A stretch of DNA of 64,000 bases from Halothiobacillus sp. 15-55-196 (GCA_002282715.1 NCKC01000007.1:1-64000), one strand, 5' to 3'; numbered from the stretch's first letter, positions 29,752 to 41,943 are shown. Made by a program: numbers and translations. Notes: a model not told the origin generated them from the letters alone.

Positions 29752-30642
29752 ATGCGTTTTAACCATTCTAACAAATCATCAATCGCCGGCCTGATTGAAC
29801 TGCTCTCACAAGTGGAAAGCAAGCGCAAACAGGGCTTCAGAGAAAAGCCGGATGCGCGCGCTCTGGCCCAGCGATGGCACCCAGAAACGGGTTTCAAAGT
29901 CATTCACCATCCTGCGCTGATCCCGGTTGAAGAACTTCTCCATCGAGAGAAACAGCTTGAACAGATCGAACGAAATACACGCCTGTTTCTGAGTGGCAGG
30001 CCAGCCAATCATGTGCTCCTTTGGGGTGCTCGCGGAACTGGAAAGAGTTCGATCATCCGAGCAATCCTCACCCGTCACGGAGGGAAAGAGCTGGGCATGA
30101 TCGAACTGGATCGGGGAGGTCTGGCGGCTCTGGGCGTTCTGATTCAAATCTTGGGCGATCAGGATCGAAAATACATTCTATTCATTGATGATCTGTCGTT
30201 TGAAGCGAACGATGCCAGTTACAAGGGCTTGAAAGCCTTGCTGGATGGCTCCCTGATGGCACCACCGGATAACGTGCTTGTCTACGCCAGCTCCAACCGC
30301 AGGCACCTGCTCCCGGAATCCATGCAGGACAATCTCGCCGCGCAAGTGGTTGAAGGCGAGCTTCACGAAGGCGATGCGATCGACGAGAAAGTGTCATTAT
30401 CAGAGCGGTTTGGGTTATGGCTGGCATTCCATCCTTTCAATCAAGATCAATATCTCGATATCGTGCGGGCGCAGATCGAAACCTTCGAGGCAGCGTCACC
30501 GGAACAAACCCGCGAAATCCGTGATGAAACGAATTGGCGAAAAGAAGCGCTGATGTTCGCCCGCCTGCGCGGGTCACGAAGTGGACGCGTTGCACAACAG
30601 TTCGTGCGTTACTGGCTCGCAGAAAAACTGACAGACATTTGA
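29752..30642 (+). CDS. DUF815-family AAA+ ATPase
   Basis: A 296-residue P-loop ATPase. Walker A is GARGTGKSS near residue 92 and Walker B is YILFIDDLSF. The text LKALLDGSLMAPPDNVLVYASSNRRHLLPE with a sensor-1-like asparagine is characteristic of DUF815. The C-terminus has a helical lid (RLRGSRSGRVAQQFVRYW). Its function is not established. ATG at 29752 has GAGG six nt upstream; ATG at 29740 is an alternative. It is a single gene, divergent from the thioredoxin gene. Confidence 0.85.
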   Translation: MRFNHSNKSSIAGLIELLSQVESKRKQGFREKPDARALAQRWHPETGFKVIHHPALIPVEELLHREKQLEQIERNTRLFLSGRPANHVLLWGARGTGKSSIIRAILTRHGGKELGMIELDRGGLAALGVLIQILGDQDRKYILFIDDLSFEANDASYKGLKALLDGSLMAPPDNVLVYASSNRRHLLPESMQDNLAAQVVEGELHEGDAIDEKVSLSERFGLWLAFHPFNQDQYLDIVRAQIETFEAASPEQTREIRDETNWRKEALMFARLRGSRSGRVAQQFVRYWLAEKLTDI

Positions 30643-30790
30643 GCACAACAGATAAACCCATCTTTAAATGACAAAAGAATGAAACAAAAGTTATCTAATT
30701 AACAACACCTTCGGTTCATTTCAAACCTCAGGGTGAAAAACTGCTTGTAATTGATGACTTTTGCTTTAATGTCAGTATTGTGTTTATCAA

Positions 30791-30873
30791 GGCGCAAATA
30801 ATTGCGCCCCACCATAAACACCCGAAGGGTGCGTTTTAGTGCTATACAAACCCTTTGGTTGAAACGATAGCAC
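30791..30873 (+). promoter_or_regulatory. Structured 5' leader of the RRM gene
   Basis: Three consecutive stem-loops precede the RRM gene: GGCGCAA-ataa-TTGCGCC (30791-30808), CACCC-gaa-GGGTG followed by cgTTTT (30819-30837), and GTGCTAT/ATAGCAC (30839-30873). The start codon is 23 nt further. The arrangement could be a cold-responsive or autoregulatory leader; the second hairpin resembles a weak attenuator. The function is inferred from position only. Confidence 0.4.
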
Positions 30874-30895
30874 GTGTACGAGAGTATTTTTTCCG

Positions 30896-31192
30896 ATGAT
30901 TAATATCTATGTTGGCAACCTGTCCTATCAATCTGGCGATGCAGACGTTCGTTCTGCTTTCGAAGCTTTCGGCGAAGTTAAATCCGCCAAAGTAATCCAA
31001 GACATGGCGACAGGTCGCTCTAAGGGTTTCGCGTTTGTTGAAATGGCAGACAAAGCTGCTGGCATGACTGCCATCGAGCAACTGGACAATACCGACCTGA
31101 ACGGTCGCAACATTCGTGTCAACGAAGCCCGTCCTCGCGAGCGTACCAATGATCGCGGCGGCGATCGTGGTGAATTCCGTTCACGCCACTAA
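30896..31192 (+). CDS. RNA-binding protein with one RRM domain
   Basis: A 98-residue protein: one RNA recognition motif plus an Arg/Gly-rich tail (RPRERTNDRGGDRGEFRSRH). RNP2 is IYVGNLSY at residues 4-11 and RNP1 is KGFAFVEM near 43-50. Similar small RRM proteins in bacteria bind RNA and are often cold- or stress-induced. The gene is monocistronic, with a structured leader and its own terminator. Confidence 0.93.
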   Translation: MINIYVGNLSYQSGDADVRSAFEAFGEVKSAKVIQDMATGRSKGFAFVEMADKAAGMTAIEQLDNTDLNGRNIRVNEARPRERTNDRGGDRGEFRSRH

Positions 31193-31279
31193 GCCTAAAA
31201 CCTTTTAGGTAATACGCTTAGATACAGTACGAGCCATCGGTTTACCGCCCTTGGCTCTGGTATGAATCAGAATTTACAG

Positions 31280-31303
31280 AAGACTCGGAAGGGTCTTTTT
31301 TTT
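31280..31303 (+). terminator. Intrinsic terminator of the RRM gene
   Basis: AAGACTC-ggaa-GGGTCTT forms a 7-bp stem with one G/U pair and runs into eight or more Ts. It lies about 88 nt after the stop codon. Confidence 0.85.
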
Positions 31304-31342
31304 CGCCTGCAATTTAGGAAACCCGAAGCTTAACCACATCTG

Positions 31343-32104
31343 TCAGCGGTCAGAATCTTGCAAAACCGGCAAATGATATAGATACATATCAAAATGTTGT
31401 GCGGGTACGAGACGACTCTCCTCTATTCCCGGCACCGAAAATGCCAAACTGAGTAACACAGCATTTGCCTTCATCTCGCGTCCCGCCTTTCTCCAGACCT
31501 GAAGCATGGGTTCCGGAGACAAGAATGCGAATACCACATCGTACGGCGACCAATCCATTTTCCAGAAATCGCCAAAATGAATCGTGCAATTGCTTTGCTT
31601 GCGGCTGCGCCAGCGTGCGATCAGGTACAACACCGGCGCACTTTCAATCCCGACGAATTGCGCATCAGGCAGCGCTTGTGACAATCGAAGCAATAAACGG
31701 CCATCACCACAACCGATATCCAGCAAGGAGTGGTGTTTTTCCTGAAGCATGAAATCGGCAAGAACGCGACTGACCATGGCATCAGAACGGTAGAGTGGAA
31801 TTCGATTGAAAATGGCATTCCACTGCAAAGCCATCAAAATCACAGCGGCAACGAGAAACCAAACTGGATTAATCGTTAATGAAAGCAATGCAGCCAGTGG
31901 CATAGCAAGCAGTACAGGACGCCACCAAGAAGGAAGTAGCCGCCAACCGAAAGTCATCGCCAGTACGCCTGCCACGATGGCAGCCAACCACAATGGCAGA
32001 TGTGGCAAACCCTTATCACGAAGTAAATAAAGCAGACCAGCGGTAATGGCGACACCAAGGCTCAATACAATCAAGGCGAGAACAAAGCCGAGTAAGCGAG
32101 GCAT
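31343..32104 (-). CDS. Membrane-anchored SAM-dependent methyltransferase
   Basis: A 253-residue protein. About 95 N-terminal residues form four hydrophobic segments (FVLALIVLSLGVAITAGLLYL; LWLAAIVAGVLAMTFGW; LAMPLAALLSLTINPVWFLV). A class I methyltransferase domain follows: SLLDIGCGDGRLLLRLSQ (motif I), VGIESAPVLYLIARW and WSPYDVVFAFLSPEPM. The substrate is unknown. It lies 9 nt after motB on the same strand and may be carried on the mot transcript, without evidence of a motility role. Confidence 0.75.
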   Translation of the reverse strand: MPRLLGFVLALIVLSLGVAITAGLLYLLRDKGLPHLPLWLAAIVAGVLAMTFGWRLLPSWWRPVLLAMPLAALLSLTINPVWFLVAAVILMALQWNAIFNRIPLYRSDAMVSRVLADFMLQEKHHSLLDIGCGDGRLLLRLSQALPDAQFVGIESAPVLYLIARWRSRKQSNCTIHFGDFWKMDWSPYDVVFAFLSPEPMLQVWRKAGREMKANAVLLSLAFSVPGIEESRLVPAQHFDMYLYHLPVLQDSDR

Positions 32105-32113
32105 TGGGGCAGA

Positions 32114-33190
32114 TTATGGTTTGGCTGTTGCAGGCTGAGCGGGCGCTGGGGGCACAATACCGGGATTGGTGATCGTGCCTGTTATTCCCTCGATCGTTGT
32201 TTCAGGCGTGCTTGTTGTCGGCGTAGCCGGGGTTTGAATAAGATCGGCAGGTGCTGTCGTTGCGGAAGCGTTGGATTCTGGTTTATCCGTGGTTTTATCC
32301 GCACCGAAATCCATGGGGTGCAGAACACGTTCAGCGGCGCTGTCGTTCATGACGATGATTGAAATCCGTCGATTCCGTGGATCGGCTGGATCCGATGGAA
32401 TGAATGGCAAGGCGGCCGCCATGCCGACGACACGTAACATTTTCGACTCATCGTAACCATCCTGAACCAACTCGCGCCGGGCGGCATTGGCACGATCCGC
32501 CGAAAGTTCCCAGTTGGTACGATCCACACCGTTGTAGGGAAGCGAATCGGTATGGCCGGTGATACTCAGACGATTCGGCAACTTGTTGATGACCGGCGCT
32601 AGTTTTTTCAGAATCTCGGCGGCATAGGGTTCAAGTCGAGACGAACTGATCTTGAACATGGGGCGATTGGCTTGATCGATGATCTGGATGCGCAATCCAT
32701 CCCGAGTCATGTCCAGTTTGATCTGATCTTTGTAAGCCTTGAGGGCTGGATCGACATTGATCAGGGACTCGAGCTCTTTTTTCAGATTTTCGATCCGTTT
32801 CTTGTCTTCTTCCTCAATTTTCTTCCGTGCCTCTTCCTCGGTCATCTTCTTCTGATCGGTCTCGATCTTCGCCGGGGGCTCGCTCCCATTGCGGACCTGC
32901 CCTTCTTTGCGCGTCAGATCCTCACCACCTGCATTGATCAGACTGACAGACATACCGGAGCTCGGGCCACCTTCCAAGGTTACCTTAACCGGATTATTGA
33001 AGTAATCCGCGATGCCTTTGAGTTTAACTTCACCAACCGAACCCAACAGCCACATCAACAGGAAGAAGGCCATCATCGCAGTCACGAAGTCGGCGTAGGC
33101 AATCTTCCACGCCACACCATGATGGCCGCCATGACCTTTGTTGACCTTCTTGATGATGATCGGTTTGGATTGATCCGGCTGTTCGGCCAT
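32114..33190 (-). CDS. motB: Flagellar motor stator protein MotB
   Basis: A 358-residue stator subunit with one helix containing the proton-binding aspartate (AYADFVTAMMAFFLLMWLLG) and an OmpA-like peptidoglycan-binding domain (LSITGHTDSLPYNG, NWELSADRANAARRELV). A long charged region (about residues 100-150, KMTEEEARKKIEEEDKKR) may be a coiled plug or linker. The C-terminus is Pro/Thr-rich. No other flagellar genes are in the window. It follows motA by 39 nt. Confidence 0.93.
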   Translation of the reverse strand: MAEQPDQSKPIIIKKVNKGHGGHHGVAWKIAYADFVTAMMAFFLLMWLLGSVGEVKLKGIADYFNNPVKVTLEGGPSSGMSVSLINAGGEDLTRKEGQVRNGSEPPAKIETDQKKMTEEEARKKIEEEDKKRIENLKKELESLINVDPALKAYKDQIKLDMTRDGLRIQIIDQANRPMFKISSSRLEPYAAEILKKLAPVINKLPNRLSITGHTDSLPYNGVDRTNWELSADRANAARRELVQDGYDESKMLRVVGMAAALPFIPSDPADPRNRRISIIVMNDSAAERVLHPMDFGADKTTDKPESNASATTAPADLIQTPATPTTSTPETTIEGITGTITNPGIVPPAPAQPATAKP

Positions 33191-33229
33191 CAGAATGATC
33201 TCGAAGAGAAATGAGCGGGCATCGGTACG

Positions 33230-34081
33230 TTATTTTTTCTTGAGGAACTCTTCGAGCTCCTGGAAGCCGGGGCGATCAGAAGAAAAGAGCACCTTGCGGC
33301 CAAATTCGGCGGCTACTTGAGGCGGGTAACCATTCATAAAGGCAATCATTGCCGCCTTGATGCTCTGGTAGTACTTGGTGGAATCGTTAACCTTGTGCTC
33401 AAGATTGGCTGCAACGGGCGCTACCAAGCCATACGATACCAGAATACCCAGGAAGGTACCCACCAATGCAGCCGCAATGAGCCCGCCGAGCACGGCAGGT
33501 GGCTCGGCAACTGATTCCATGGTGTGCACCACGCCCAAAACCGCGGCAACAATACCGAACGCTGGCAGACCATCGGCAATTTTCGCGATATTAGTACCGG
33601 GCAGCGAAGCCTCCTGGTGGTGCGTGTCGATATCGATATCCATAAGGTTATCGATCTGATGCACATCAAGCGTGCTCGACACCATCAGTCGCAAGTAATC
33701 GGTAATGAAATCCAATGCATGGTGATCGGCCAATACGCTGGGTGCTTCCTTAAAGAGCGCACTATTCTGCGGATCCTCGATGTCTTCCTCAATGGCCATC
33801 AAACCTTCTTTACGCGCACGGGTGAAGATGTGATAAAGCAAGGCCAACGTCTCCATGTACAGGGCTTTTTTGTATTTTGACCCCTTGAGCGCTGTCGCGA
33901 AACCGCCCATCGTCGCCTTCATGGTTTTACCGGAATTGCCTGCAACGAAGGCGGCCAGAGCAGCACCGATGATGATGATGTATTCAACGGGTTGTACCAG
34001 CACGATGAGGTGGCCGCCTGCAAGCGCAAAACCACCCAGCACGGCACCAAACAACAAGACCCATCCAATGATTACGTTCAT
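33230..34081 (-). CDS. motA: Flagellar motor stator protein MotA
   Basis: A 283-residue inner-membrane protein with four hydrophobic segments (VIIGWVLLFGAVLGGFALAGG; IIIIGAALAAFVAG; GIVAAVLGVVHTM; LIAAALVGTFLGILVSYGLV). With MotB it forms the proton channel that drives flagellar rotation. Text such as ARKEGLMAIEEDIEDP and the cytoplasmic loop are characteristic. It lies 64 nt downstream of pepN on the same strand. Confidence 0.94.
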   Translation of the reverse strand: MNVIIGWVLLFGAVLGGFALAGGHLIVLVQPVEYIIIIGAALAAFVAGNSGKTMKATMGGFATALKGSKYKKALYMETLALLYHIFTRARKEGLMAIEEDIEDPQNSALFKEAPSVLADHHALDFITDYLRLMVSSTLDVHQIDNLMDIDIDTHHQEASLPGTNIAKIADGLPAFGIVAAVLGVVHTMESVAEPPAVLGGLIAAALVGTFLGILVSYGLVAPVAANLEHKVNDSTKYYQSIKAAMIAFMNGYPPQVAAEFGRKVLFSSDRPGFQELEEFLKKK

Positions 34082-34145
34082 GCTTTTCCTGTCTTTAACC
34101 GTGCGGCTGATCGCGCCGCATACCGGTTGTGTTCATCCAATTGAG

Positions 34146-36776
34146 TCAATGACCCAGCGCTTTTCCGGTAATTTCCGCCAGATCGGCTGAGCAATCCGGT
34201 CGATCATGGATTTTTTTCAATGCCGCACGCATCAACGCCGCACGATTACCGTCAAAACGTTTCCACGTATTGAATACCGAAGCCATCCGCGCTGCAATCT
34301 GCGGATTCATGGCATCGAGCTCGATGATGCGATCTGCCAACCATTGGTAACCCGAGCCACTACTATCGTGGAAACGCAACGGATTGATTCGCGCAAAACT
34401 ACCAATCAGGGCACGAACTCGATTTGGGTTCTTGATGGAGAACGTTGGATGTTCCATCAAGCCCTGCACGCGAGCCAATGCATCCTCATCACTGCGTTGC
34501 GCCTGTAGCGCAAACCACTTATCCATGACCAGCGGATCATGCCGCCAACGCGCCTCGAACGCCGTCAACACGTGCTCAAACTCGGCAGAATCGCTCACGC
34601 TCAAAGCAACTAAGGCGTTAAAGGATTCGGTCATGTTATCGGCACGTTCAAATTGTTCTTTAGCCAATTGTGTCCATGCCGAGCGTTTCAAGCTACACAG
34701 ATAGGATAAAACCTGTCGCCGCAACTGCCGCTGGCCTGCCGCGCGGGATTCGAAGCGGTACACGCCATCCTGAGCGTGGCTTTGATAAATCAACTGCAAC
34801 GTCGACTCCCATTCCGCTGCCAGTTGCTGACGCAGCCGCGCACGCTCATGGTGTATCCATTCGACGGGCGTGTCGTGATCAAACTGATCAGCCAGATAAT
34901 TCTCGCTGGGTAATGCGATGCACTCAGCCACGAACATCGGATCCTGAACCGCCTCAAGCAATAACTGCCCGAACGCCTTCGAGAGATCTTCGGGCAAGGC
35001 ATCTTCACCGACCGAACCGACATCCATAGCCATTCTGATACGGCCCAACAGGCAACGCTGGATACGTCGCTGGAAAGCATCCCAGCGGTTGAATGCATCG
35101 GTATCGGCACGGCTCAGCACGCCAAGCGCCTCATCGGAATAATCGTACTGAACCTCCACCGGCGCGGTGAAGCCACGATTGAGTGAAGGCACGAGCAAAT
35201 CGGCGTGTTTTTTCTCGATCGAAAACGTCCAGGACTGGGACAATTGTTCGACAATCAAGATGTGCTCAGCCTTGCCATCGAGCAATACGGGTTGCCCCGC
35301 CTCGTCAAACAAGGCAAAACCAAAGGGCAGCATGTAGGAGTGCCCTTTGGCAGACTCTGGCACCATCTGCTCGATATTCAGAATGTATTGGCCTTCAAGG
35401 TATTCATCGCGAACAAGCAGTTTGGGCGTACCCGCCACGTCGTACCACTGCCGGAATTTGGCCAGATCGAGATCACTGACTTCGGCCATGCAGGAAACAA
35501 AATCCTCGATGGTGACTGCCTGACCGTCAAAACGCTCAAAATACAGATCCGTACCCTGACGGAAGGTGTCTGCACCCAGCAAATTGCGCAGCATCCGCAC
35601 CACTTCCGCGCCCTTGTTATATACCGTTGAAGTATAGAAGTTGTTGATTTCACGATAGGCTTTGGGCTGCACCGGATGCGCCTGCGGCCCCGCATCCTCG
35701 GCGAACTGAACTTGCCGCAGTAAATTGACATCGGCGATACGCTTGACAGCGCGCGAACCCATATCGGCAGAGAACTCCTGATCGCGGAACACGGTGAAGC
35801 CTTCCTTGAGTGAAAGCTGGAACCAGTCCCGACAGGTGACGCGATTACCCGACCAGTTATGGAAATATTCGTGCGCAACCACGGACTCGATTCCGGCGTA
35901 ATCGCCATCGGTGGCGGTATCCGGCTTGGCCAGAACGTAACGCGAGTTGAAGACATTCAACCCCTTGTTTTCCATCGCGCCCATATTGAAGTCGTCAACA
36001 GCCACAATGTTGAAGACATCAAGGTCGTATTCGCGACCATAAACCTGCTCATCCCAACGCATCGCATGCTTGAGCGACGCCATGGCATGGTCGCAGCGGT
36101 CGGCATTATGCGCCTCGACATAAATACCCAGTTCAACGGTTTTGCCCGACTGAGTGACGAATTCATCCGTGATCCGTGTCAGATTACCGGCCACCAGCGC
36201 GAACAGATAAGACGGCTTGGGGTGCGGATCCACCCAGCGTGCCATGTGCTTGCCATCGGCGCATTTTTCAGTGGCGACGGGATTACCGTTCGACAACAGA
36301 ATGGGGTAAAGATCGGCTTCGGCGATCAAGGTCACGGTGTAACGGGAAAGCACATCCGGACGGTCAATAAAATAGGTGATTCGGCGGAAGCCCTCTGGCT
36401 CGCATTGGGTGCAGAAATTCCCAGCCGATTGGTACAGTCCCTCCAAAGCCGTATTGGAAGCAGGATCAATCCGGTTTTCGATCACGACGTGGGCTTCATC
36501 CAGGACATCGGGAATGGTGAGCGTCGTCTCGGTTAGAACATATTGATTTTCCGTCAGCGCACGTCCATCGACCTGCACGCTCAGCAGTGCCATGTGCTCA
36601 CCATTGAGCACCAACGCACGATCATGGGCGCCATTGCGATGGATTTTCATCTGCGAGCGCACATGGGTCTGGCTAGGCGAGAGATCAAACGTCAAATCGA
36701 CCGTATCAATCAAAAAATCCGGCGGGGTGTAGTCTTCAAGGCGAATTTCAACAGCGGATTGCTCGGCAGAGGGCAT
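34146..36776 (-). CDS. pepN: Aminopeptidase N
   Basis: An 876-residue M1 zinc aminopeptidase that removes N-terminal residues from peptides in the cytoplasm. The substrate-recognition motif GAMEN (FNMGAMENKGLNVFN) and zinc site HEYFHNWSGNRVTCRDW with a downstream glutamate (LKEG) are present near residue 270-325. Length and C-terminal helical domain fit E. coli-type PepN. Confidence 0.97.
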   Translation of the reverse strand: MPSAEQSAVEIRLEDYTPPDFLIDTVDLTFDLSPSQTHVRSQMKIHRNGAHDRALVLNGEHMALLSVQVDGRALTENQYVLTETTLTIPDVLDEAHVVIENRIDPASNTALEGLYQSAGNFCTQCEPEGFRRITYFIDRPDVLSRYTVTLIAEADLYPILLSNGNPVATEKCADGKHMARWVDPHPKPSYLFALVAGNLTRITDEFVTQSGKTVELGIYVEAHNADRCDHAMASLKHAMRWDEQVYGREYDLDVFNIVAVDDFNMGAMENKGLNVFNSRYVLAKPDTATDGDYAGIESVVAHEYFHNWSGNRVTCRDWFQLSLKEGFTVFRDQEFSADMGSRAVKRIADVNLLRQVQFAEDAGPQAHPVQPKAYREINNFYTSTVYNKGAEVVRMLRNLLGADTFRQGTDLYFERFDGQAVTIEDFVSCMAEVSDLDLAKFRQWYDVAGTPKLLVRDEYLEGQYILNIEQMVPESAKGHSYMLPFGFALFDEAGQPVLLDGKAEHILIVEQLSQSWTFSIEKKHADLLVPSLNRGFTAPVEVQYDYSDEALGVLSRADTDAFNRWDAFQRRIQRCLLGRIRMAMDVGSVGEDALPEDLSKAFGQLLLEAVQDPMFVAECIALPSENYLADQFDHDTPVEWIHHERARLRQQLAAEWESTLQLIYQSHAQDGVYRFESRAAGQRQLRRQVLSYLCSLKRSAWTQLAKEQFERADNMTESFNALVALSVSDSAEFEHVLTAFEARWRHDPLVMDKWFALQAQRSDEDALARVQGLMEHPTFSIKNPNRVRALIGSFARINPLRFHDSSGSGYQWLADRIIELDAMNPQIAARMASVFNTWKRFDGNRAALMRAALKKIHDRPDCSADLAEITGKALGH

Positions 36777-37154
36777 AAAAAGTTCCAGCAGAGATTGAAT
36801 TAAAATCGAATAAAAGAACCCATGGTCTGACGCTCAGGTTCTTTGGCTCACCAGACGTGCCACCAGCTCCGAAGACCGAGGTCATCAGTACACAAGACGC
36901 GACAGTCACCAGAAGTAACATAGCACCCACGTCGTGCAAGGCTTGCTCGAGAGTATAAACGCAATAAACACTCGAAATGCAACCAACCAATCACAATTCC
37001 AACAACCCGGCCTTCATTCAGTGCCGTGCCTCTGAAGATCATGTTCAAGCAGGCCCAAAACAAGCCCTTGAATACATCTCAGCATCATTACTGTTTCGTT
37101 AAGGCAGAGCATTGAACCTTACGGCATAATGTCGGCTCGTTTGTGGAGGAAATC
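36777..37154. other. Intergenic region pepN-rdgC (378 bp)
   Basis: This gap between divergent genes holds no convincing gene. An 8-bp inverted repeat, AAAGAACC/GGTTCTTT, lies at 36813-36844 with a 16-nt loop. On the minus strand it is followed by TTATT and could act as a weak terminator or attenuator before pepN. The rdgC ribosome-binding site GGAGG lies just before its ATG. A minus-strand frame at 36748-36990 with a hydrophobic stretch overlaps the pepN start and is not supported. Confidence 0.5.
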
Positions 37155-39474
<2,320 letters not shown>

Positions 39475-39487
39475 CCGATACGCCGCC

Positions 39488-40879
39488 ATGACGCTACCCG
39501 CCGACTGGATCGCCCATCTCCAACAGACACCACTACCCGTGCGCGCTGAAGTGCATCGACAGTTGACGGCGTTGCTGCAACGGGATGAAATCGATCAGGG
39601 CGAGTTGGTGGGGTGGCTGCGACGCGACCCAGGTGCCTGTGGTTTTGTCATGGGGTCTGCCGCCCGGGTACAACGGGCAAAGCAACGTGATGCGCCGCAC
39701 AGTCTGGATCATGCATTGTCTTTGCTGGGTGACACGTGGAGCCGGCAACAGATTCCCAAATTACCCATCCTTGAAGAAACCATTACGGACGAACTGCAAT
39801 TGGCAGGTTATCTCGTCGCCGTTGCACGTAGTCTGCATGCCGCGCGCCACGCAGAAAGCTGGTTGGTCGAACTGCGTGACACCAGCTACGAAATCGTGGT
39901 GGTAGCCACCCTGCTCCATAATTTTATTGAGTTGGCTTTGTGGCGCGACGCGCCTGAATTGATGCGCCTGGCCTTGACTCAGGTTCGGGACAACAAGATC
40001 AGCACACTGGGGCACGCCATTAAGTCTGCTTTGCAAACCGAAGGCATAACACTGAATTTATTAGAAAAATCACTCAACGATTTCTATTACTTGCCTACAC
40101 AGTTATTTGAGGATGAAGCCGCCACACCCATTCTCGCGCGTCAACATCAAACCATCGTACTTTTGGCTAGACGCATCAGCTTTTTCAGTGAGATGGGTTG
40201 GTATCACCCGCAAATCATTGCAACACAAAAGGAAATTTCCGATTTACTGAAACGTGACTGCGCGGCAACTGATCAATTAATTCATCAAGTTGCGGTGCAA
40301 ACCGCACGTGAATTCGAGCCCATGGGCTTTTACAGCACCGCAGCACTGTTGATCGATAGTGCTTCGGTACCAAGGCACTGGCCGCTCCCCGCGCAATACG
40401 GACTGCAGCCAAACACACAAGAACAGGCTCTGCTTAACTTCTCACGCCGAGCAACATCGCAGGCACTCACGCCGAACAATCTCATCAAGTCCCTCATGTC
40501 GTGTTTGATCGAGGATTTGAAACTGGTTGAATTCATCATTCTCAGCAGAACGTCTTCTGCTCTCAATCTTCAGGTCAATGTCAACAAACGGGGGTCGGGT
40601 TCAGCCATACCCAAAGAAGTCACTCTGGCAGAAAACCCTCTGCTTGCCCGACTAATGACCGGGATGAAAGGTTTGGTTATTTCGAGGGAAAACCGTTACA
40701 AGTTAAAGCCTCTGCTTGATGTGAACGGCCACATGTTGATTGAAAAGGATTGTTTTTTGCAGTCTTTGAGCATCAAAAACGAGCCATTCGTCCTGATTGT
40801 AATCGACACACGTTCAGAAGAGGATATCGCGCCAATTCGGGCATTGATGACGCATCTTCAGACATTCTGGCAATTTTGA
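39488..40879 (+). CDS. Degenerate HDOD-like protein
   Basis: A 463-residue soluble protein starting 13 nt after purB. Its first 200 residues have the layout of an HDOD domain (LVGWLRRDPGACGFVMGSAARV, SLDHALSLLGDTWSRQQI, VVVATLLHNFIELALW), but the sequence is far from consensus. The C-terminal 130 residues (LMSCLIEDLKLVEFIILSRTSS...) have a GAF-like look, ending in FVLIVIDTRSEEDIAPI. No catalytic HD pair is visible. The role is unknown, probably signalling. It converges on queG with 8 nt between. Confidence 0.6.
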   Translation: MTLPADWIAHLQQTPLPVRAEVHRQLTALLQRDEIDQGELVGWLRRDPGACGFVMGSAARVQRAKQRDAPHSLDHALSLLGDTWSRQQIPKLPILEETITDELQLAGYLVAVARSLHAARHAESWLVELRDTSYEIVVVATLLHNFIELALWRDAPELMRLALTQVRDNKISTLGHAIKSALQTEGITLNLLEKSLNDFYYLPTQLFEDEAATPILARQHQTIVLLARRISFFSEMGWYHPQIIATQKEISDLLKRDCAATDQLIHQVAVQTAREFEPMGFYSTAALLIDSASVPRHWPLPAQYGLQPNTQEQALLNFSRRATSQALTPNNLIKSLMSCLIEDLKLVEFIILSRTSSALNLQVNVNKRGSGSAIPKEVTLAENPLLARLMTGMKGLVISRENRYKLKPLLDVNGHMLIEKDCFLQSLSIKNEPFVLIVIDTRSEEDIAPIRALMTHLQTFWQF

Positions 40880-40887
40880 GGCAATCC

Positions 40888-41943
40888 TTACCGCTGGGCC
40901 AATGCCCATTGGATGTGCCGATCCAGTTGATCACTCACCTGCCCGTATCGTGCCTGCAACGCCTCTATGGCCGGTGTATTGTCCGGTTGATTACGCAACA
41001 GATTCCCCAGGGCCACGGCCACATTACGCAACCAGAGCTGCCAGCCGATCCGACGGATCGCCATGCCTTCGGTTTTGTGCAAAAAGGTCCGCTCATCCCA
41101 CAGAAATAATTCAATCAGACCCGGTGCATCCAGACCGTGGCGCGCACGAAAATCGGCATCGGCCGCTACACGGGCAAATCGATTCCAGGGGCAAACCAGC
41201 TGGCAGTCATCACAGCCGTAAATCCGATTCCCCATAGCAGGGCGCAATTCCTGCGGGATGTCGTCTTTGGATTCAATCGTGAGATAGGAGATGCACCGGC
41301 GGGCATCGACCACCCCGTCAGCGACGATGGCTTGTGTCGGGCATACGGTAATGCAGGCGGTACACGATCCACAGTGGGATTCAACCGGCTCATCGAGCGG
41401 CAAATCGAAGTCGATGAACAACTCCCCCAGAAAAAACCAGGAACCTGCCTGCCGGTTTAAAATCAGGGAATGCTTGCCCTTCCAGCCGATGCCTGCTTTC
41501 TCGGCTAAACCAGTCTCATAAACCGGCGCCGAATCCACAAAAGCACGAAAACCGAACGGGCCGATTGCATCTGTAATTCGTTCAGCGAGTTTTTGCAGGT
41601 TCGACCGCAACACCTTGTGATAATCGCGCCCCAGCGCATAACGGGAAACATAACCCAGTTCGGAATCATGCAGCACATCACGGGGGCCACGCGCATCAGG
41701 TGGCAGGTAATTTTTGCGCACGCAAAGAATACGCAACGTTTTGGGCACTAATTCATGCGGCCGCAATCGGGTTAAACCGTATTTGGCCATATAGTCCATC
41801 GTGCCGTGATAATTTTGTTCAATCCATTGAATAAAGCCTGCTTCATACCGGGATAAATCCGTATCGGTCACGCGCAGATCATCAAAGTCAAACTCAATGG
41901 CCCAATCTTTGATTTGCGCTTTGAGTTCAACCGGATCAAACAC
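40888..41943 (-). CDS. queG: Epoxyqueuosine reductase
   Basis: QueG reduces epoxyqueuosine to queuosine in tRNA using cobalamin and two [4Fe-4S] clusters. The 351-residue protein has CGSCTACITVCPTQAI and CDDCQLVCPWNRFA as cluster ligands, and the conserved FVDSAPVYETGLAEKAGIGW with the catalytic aspartate. The window also has gluQ, which modifies queuosine-containing tRNA-Asp. crcB is 12 nt upstream. Confidence 0.96.
   Translation of the reverse strand: MFDPVELKAQIKDWAIEFDFDDLRVTDTDLSRYEAGFIQWIEQNYHGTMDYMAKYGLTRLRPHELVPKTLRILCVRKNYLPPDARGPRDVLHDSELGYVSRYALGRDYHKVLRSNLQKLAERITDAIGPFGFRAFVDSAPVYETGLAEKAGIGWKGKHSLILNRQAGSWFFLGELFIDFDLPLDEPVESHCGSCTACITVCPTQAIVADGVVDARRCISYLTIESKDDIPQELRPAMGNRIYGCDDCQLVCPWNRFARVAADADFRARHGLDAPGLIELFLWDERTFLHKTEGMAIRRIGWQLWLRNVAVALGNLLRNQPDNTPAIEALQARYGQVSDQLDRHIQWALAQR

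Noticed and set aside
36748-36990. Small minus-strand frame with hydrophobic stretch upstream of pepN
   Set aside because: It overlaps the pepN start in another frame, has no ribosome-binding site of note and no family resemblance.
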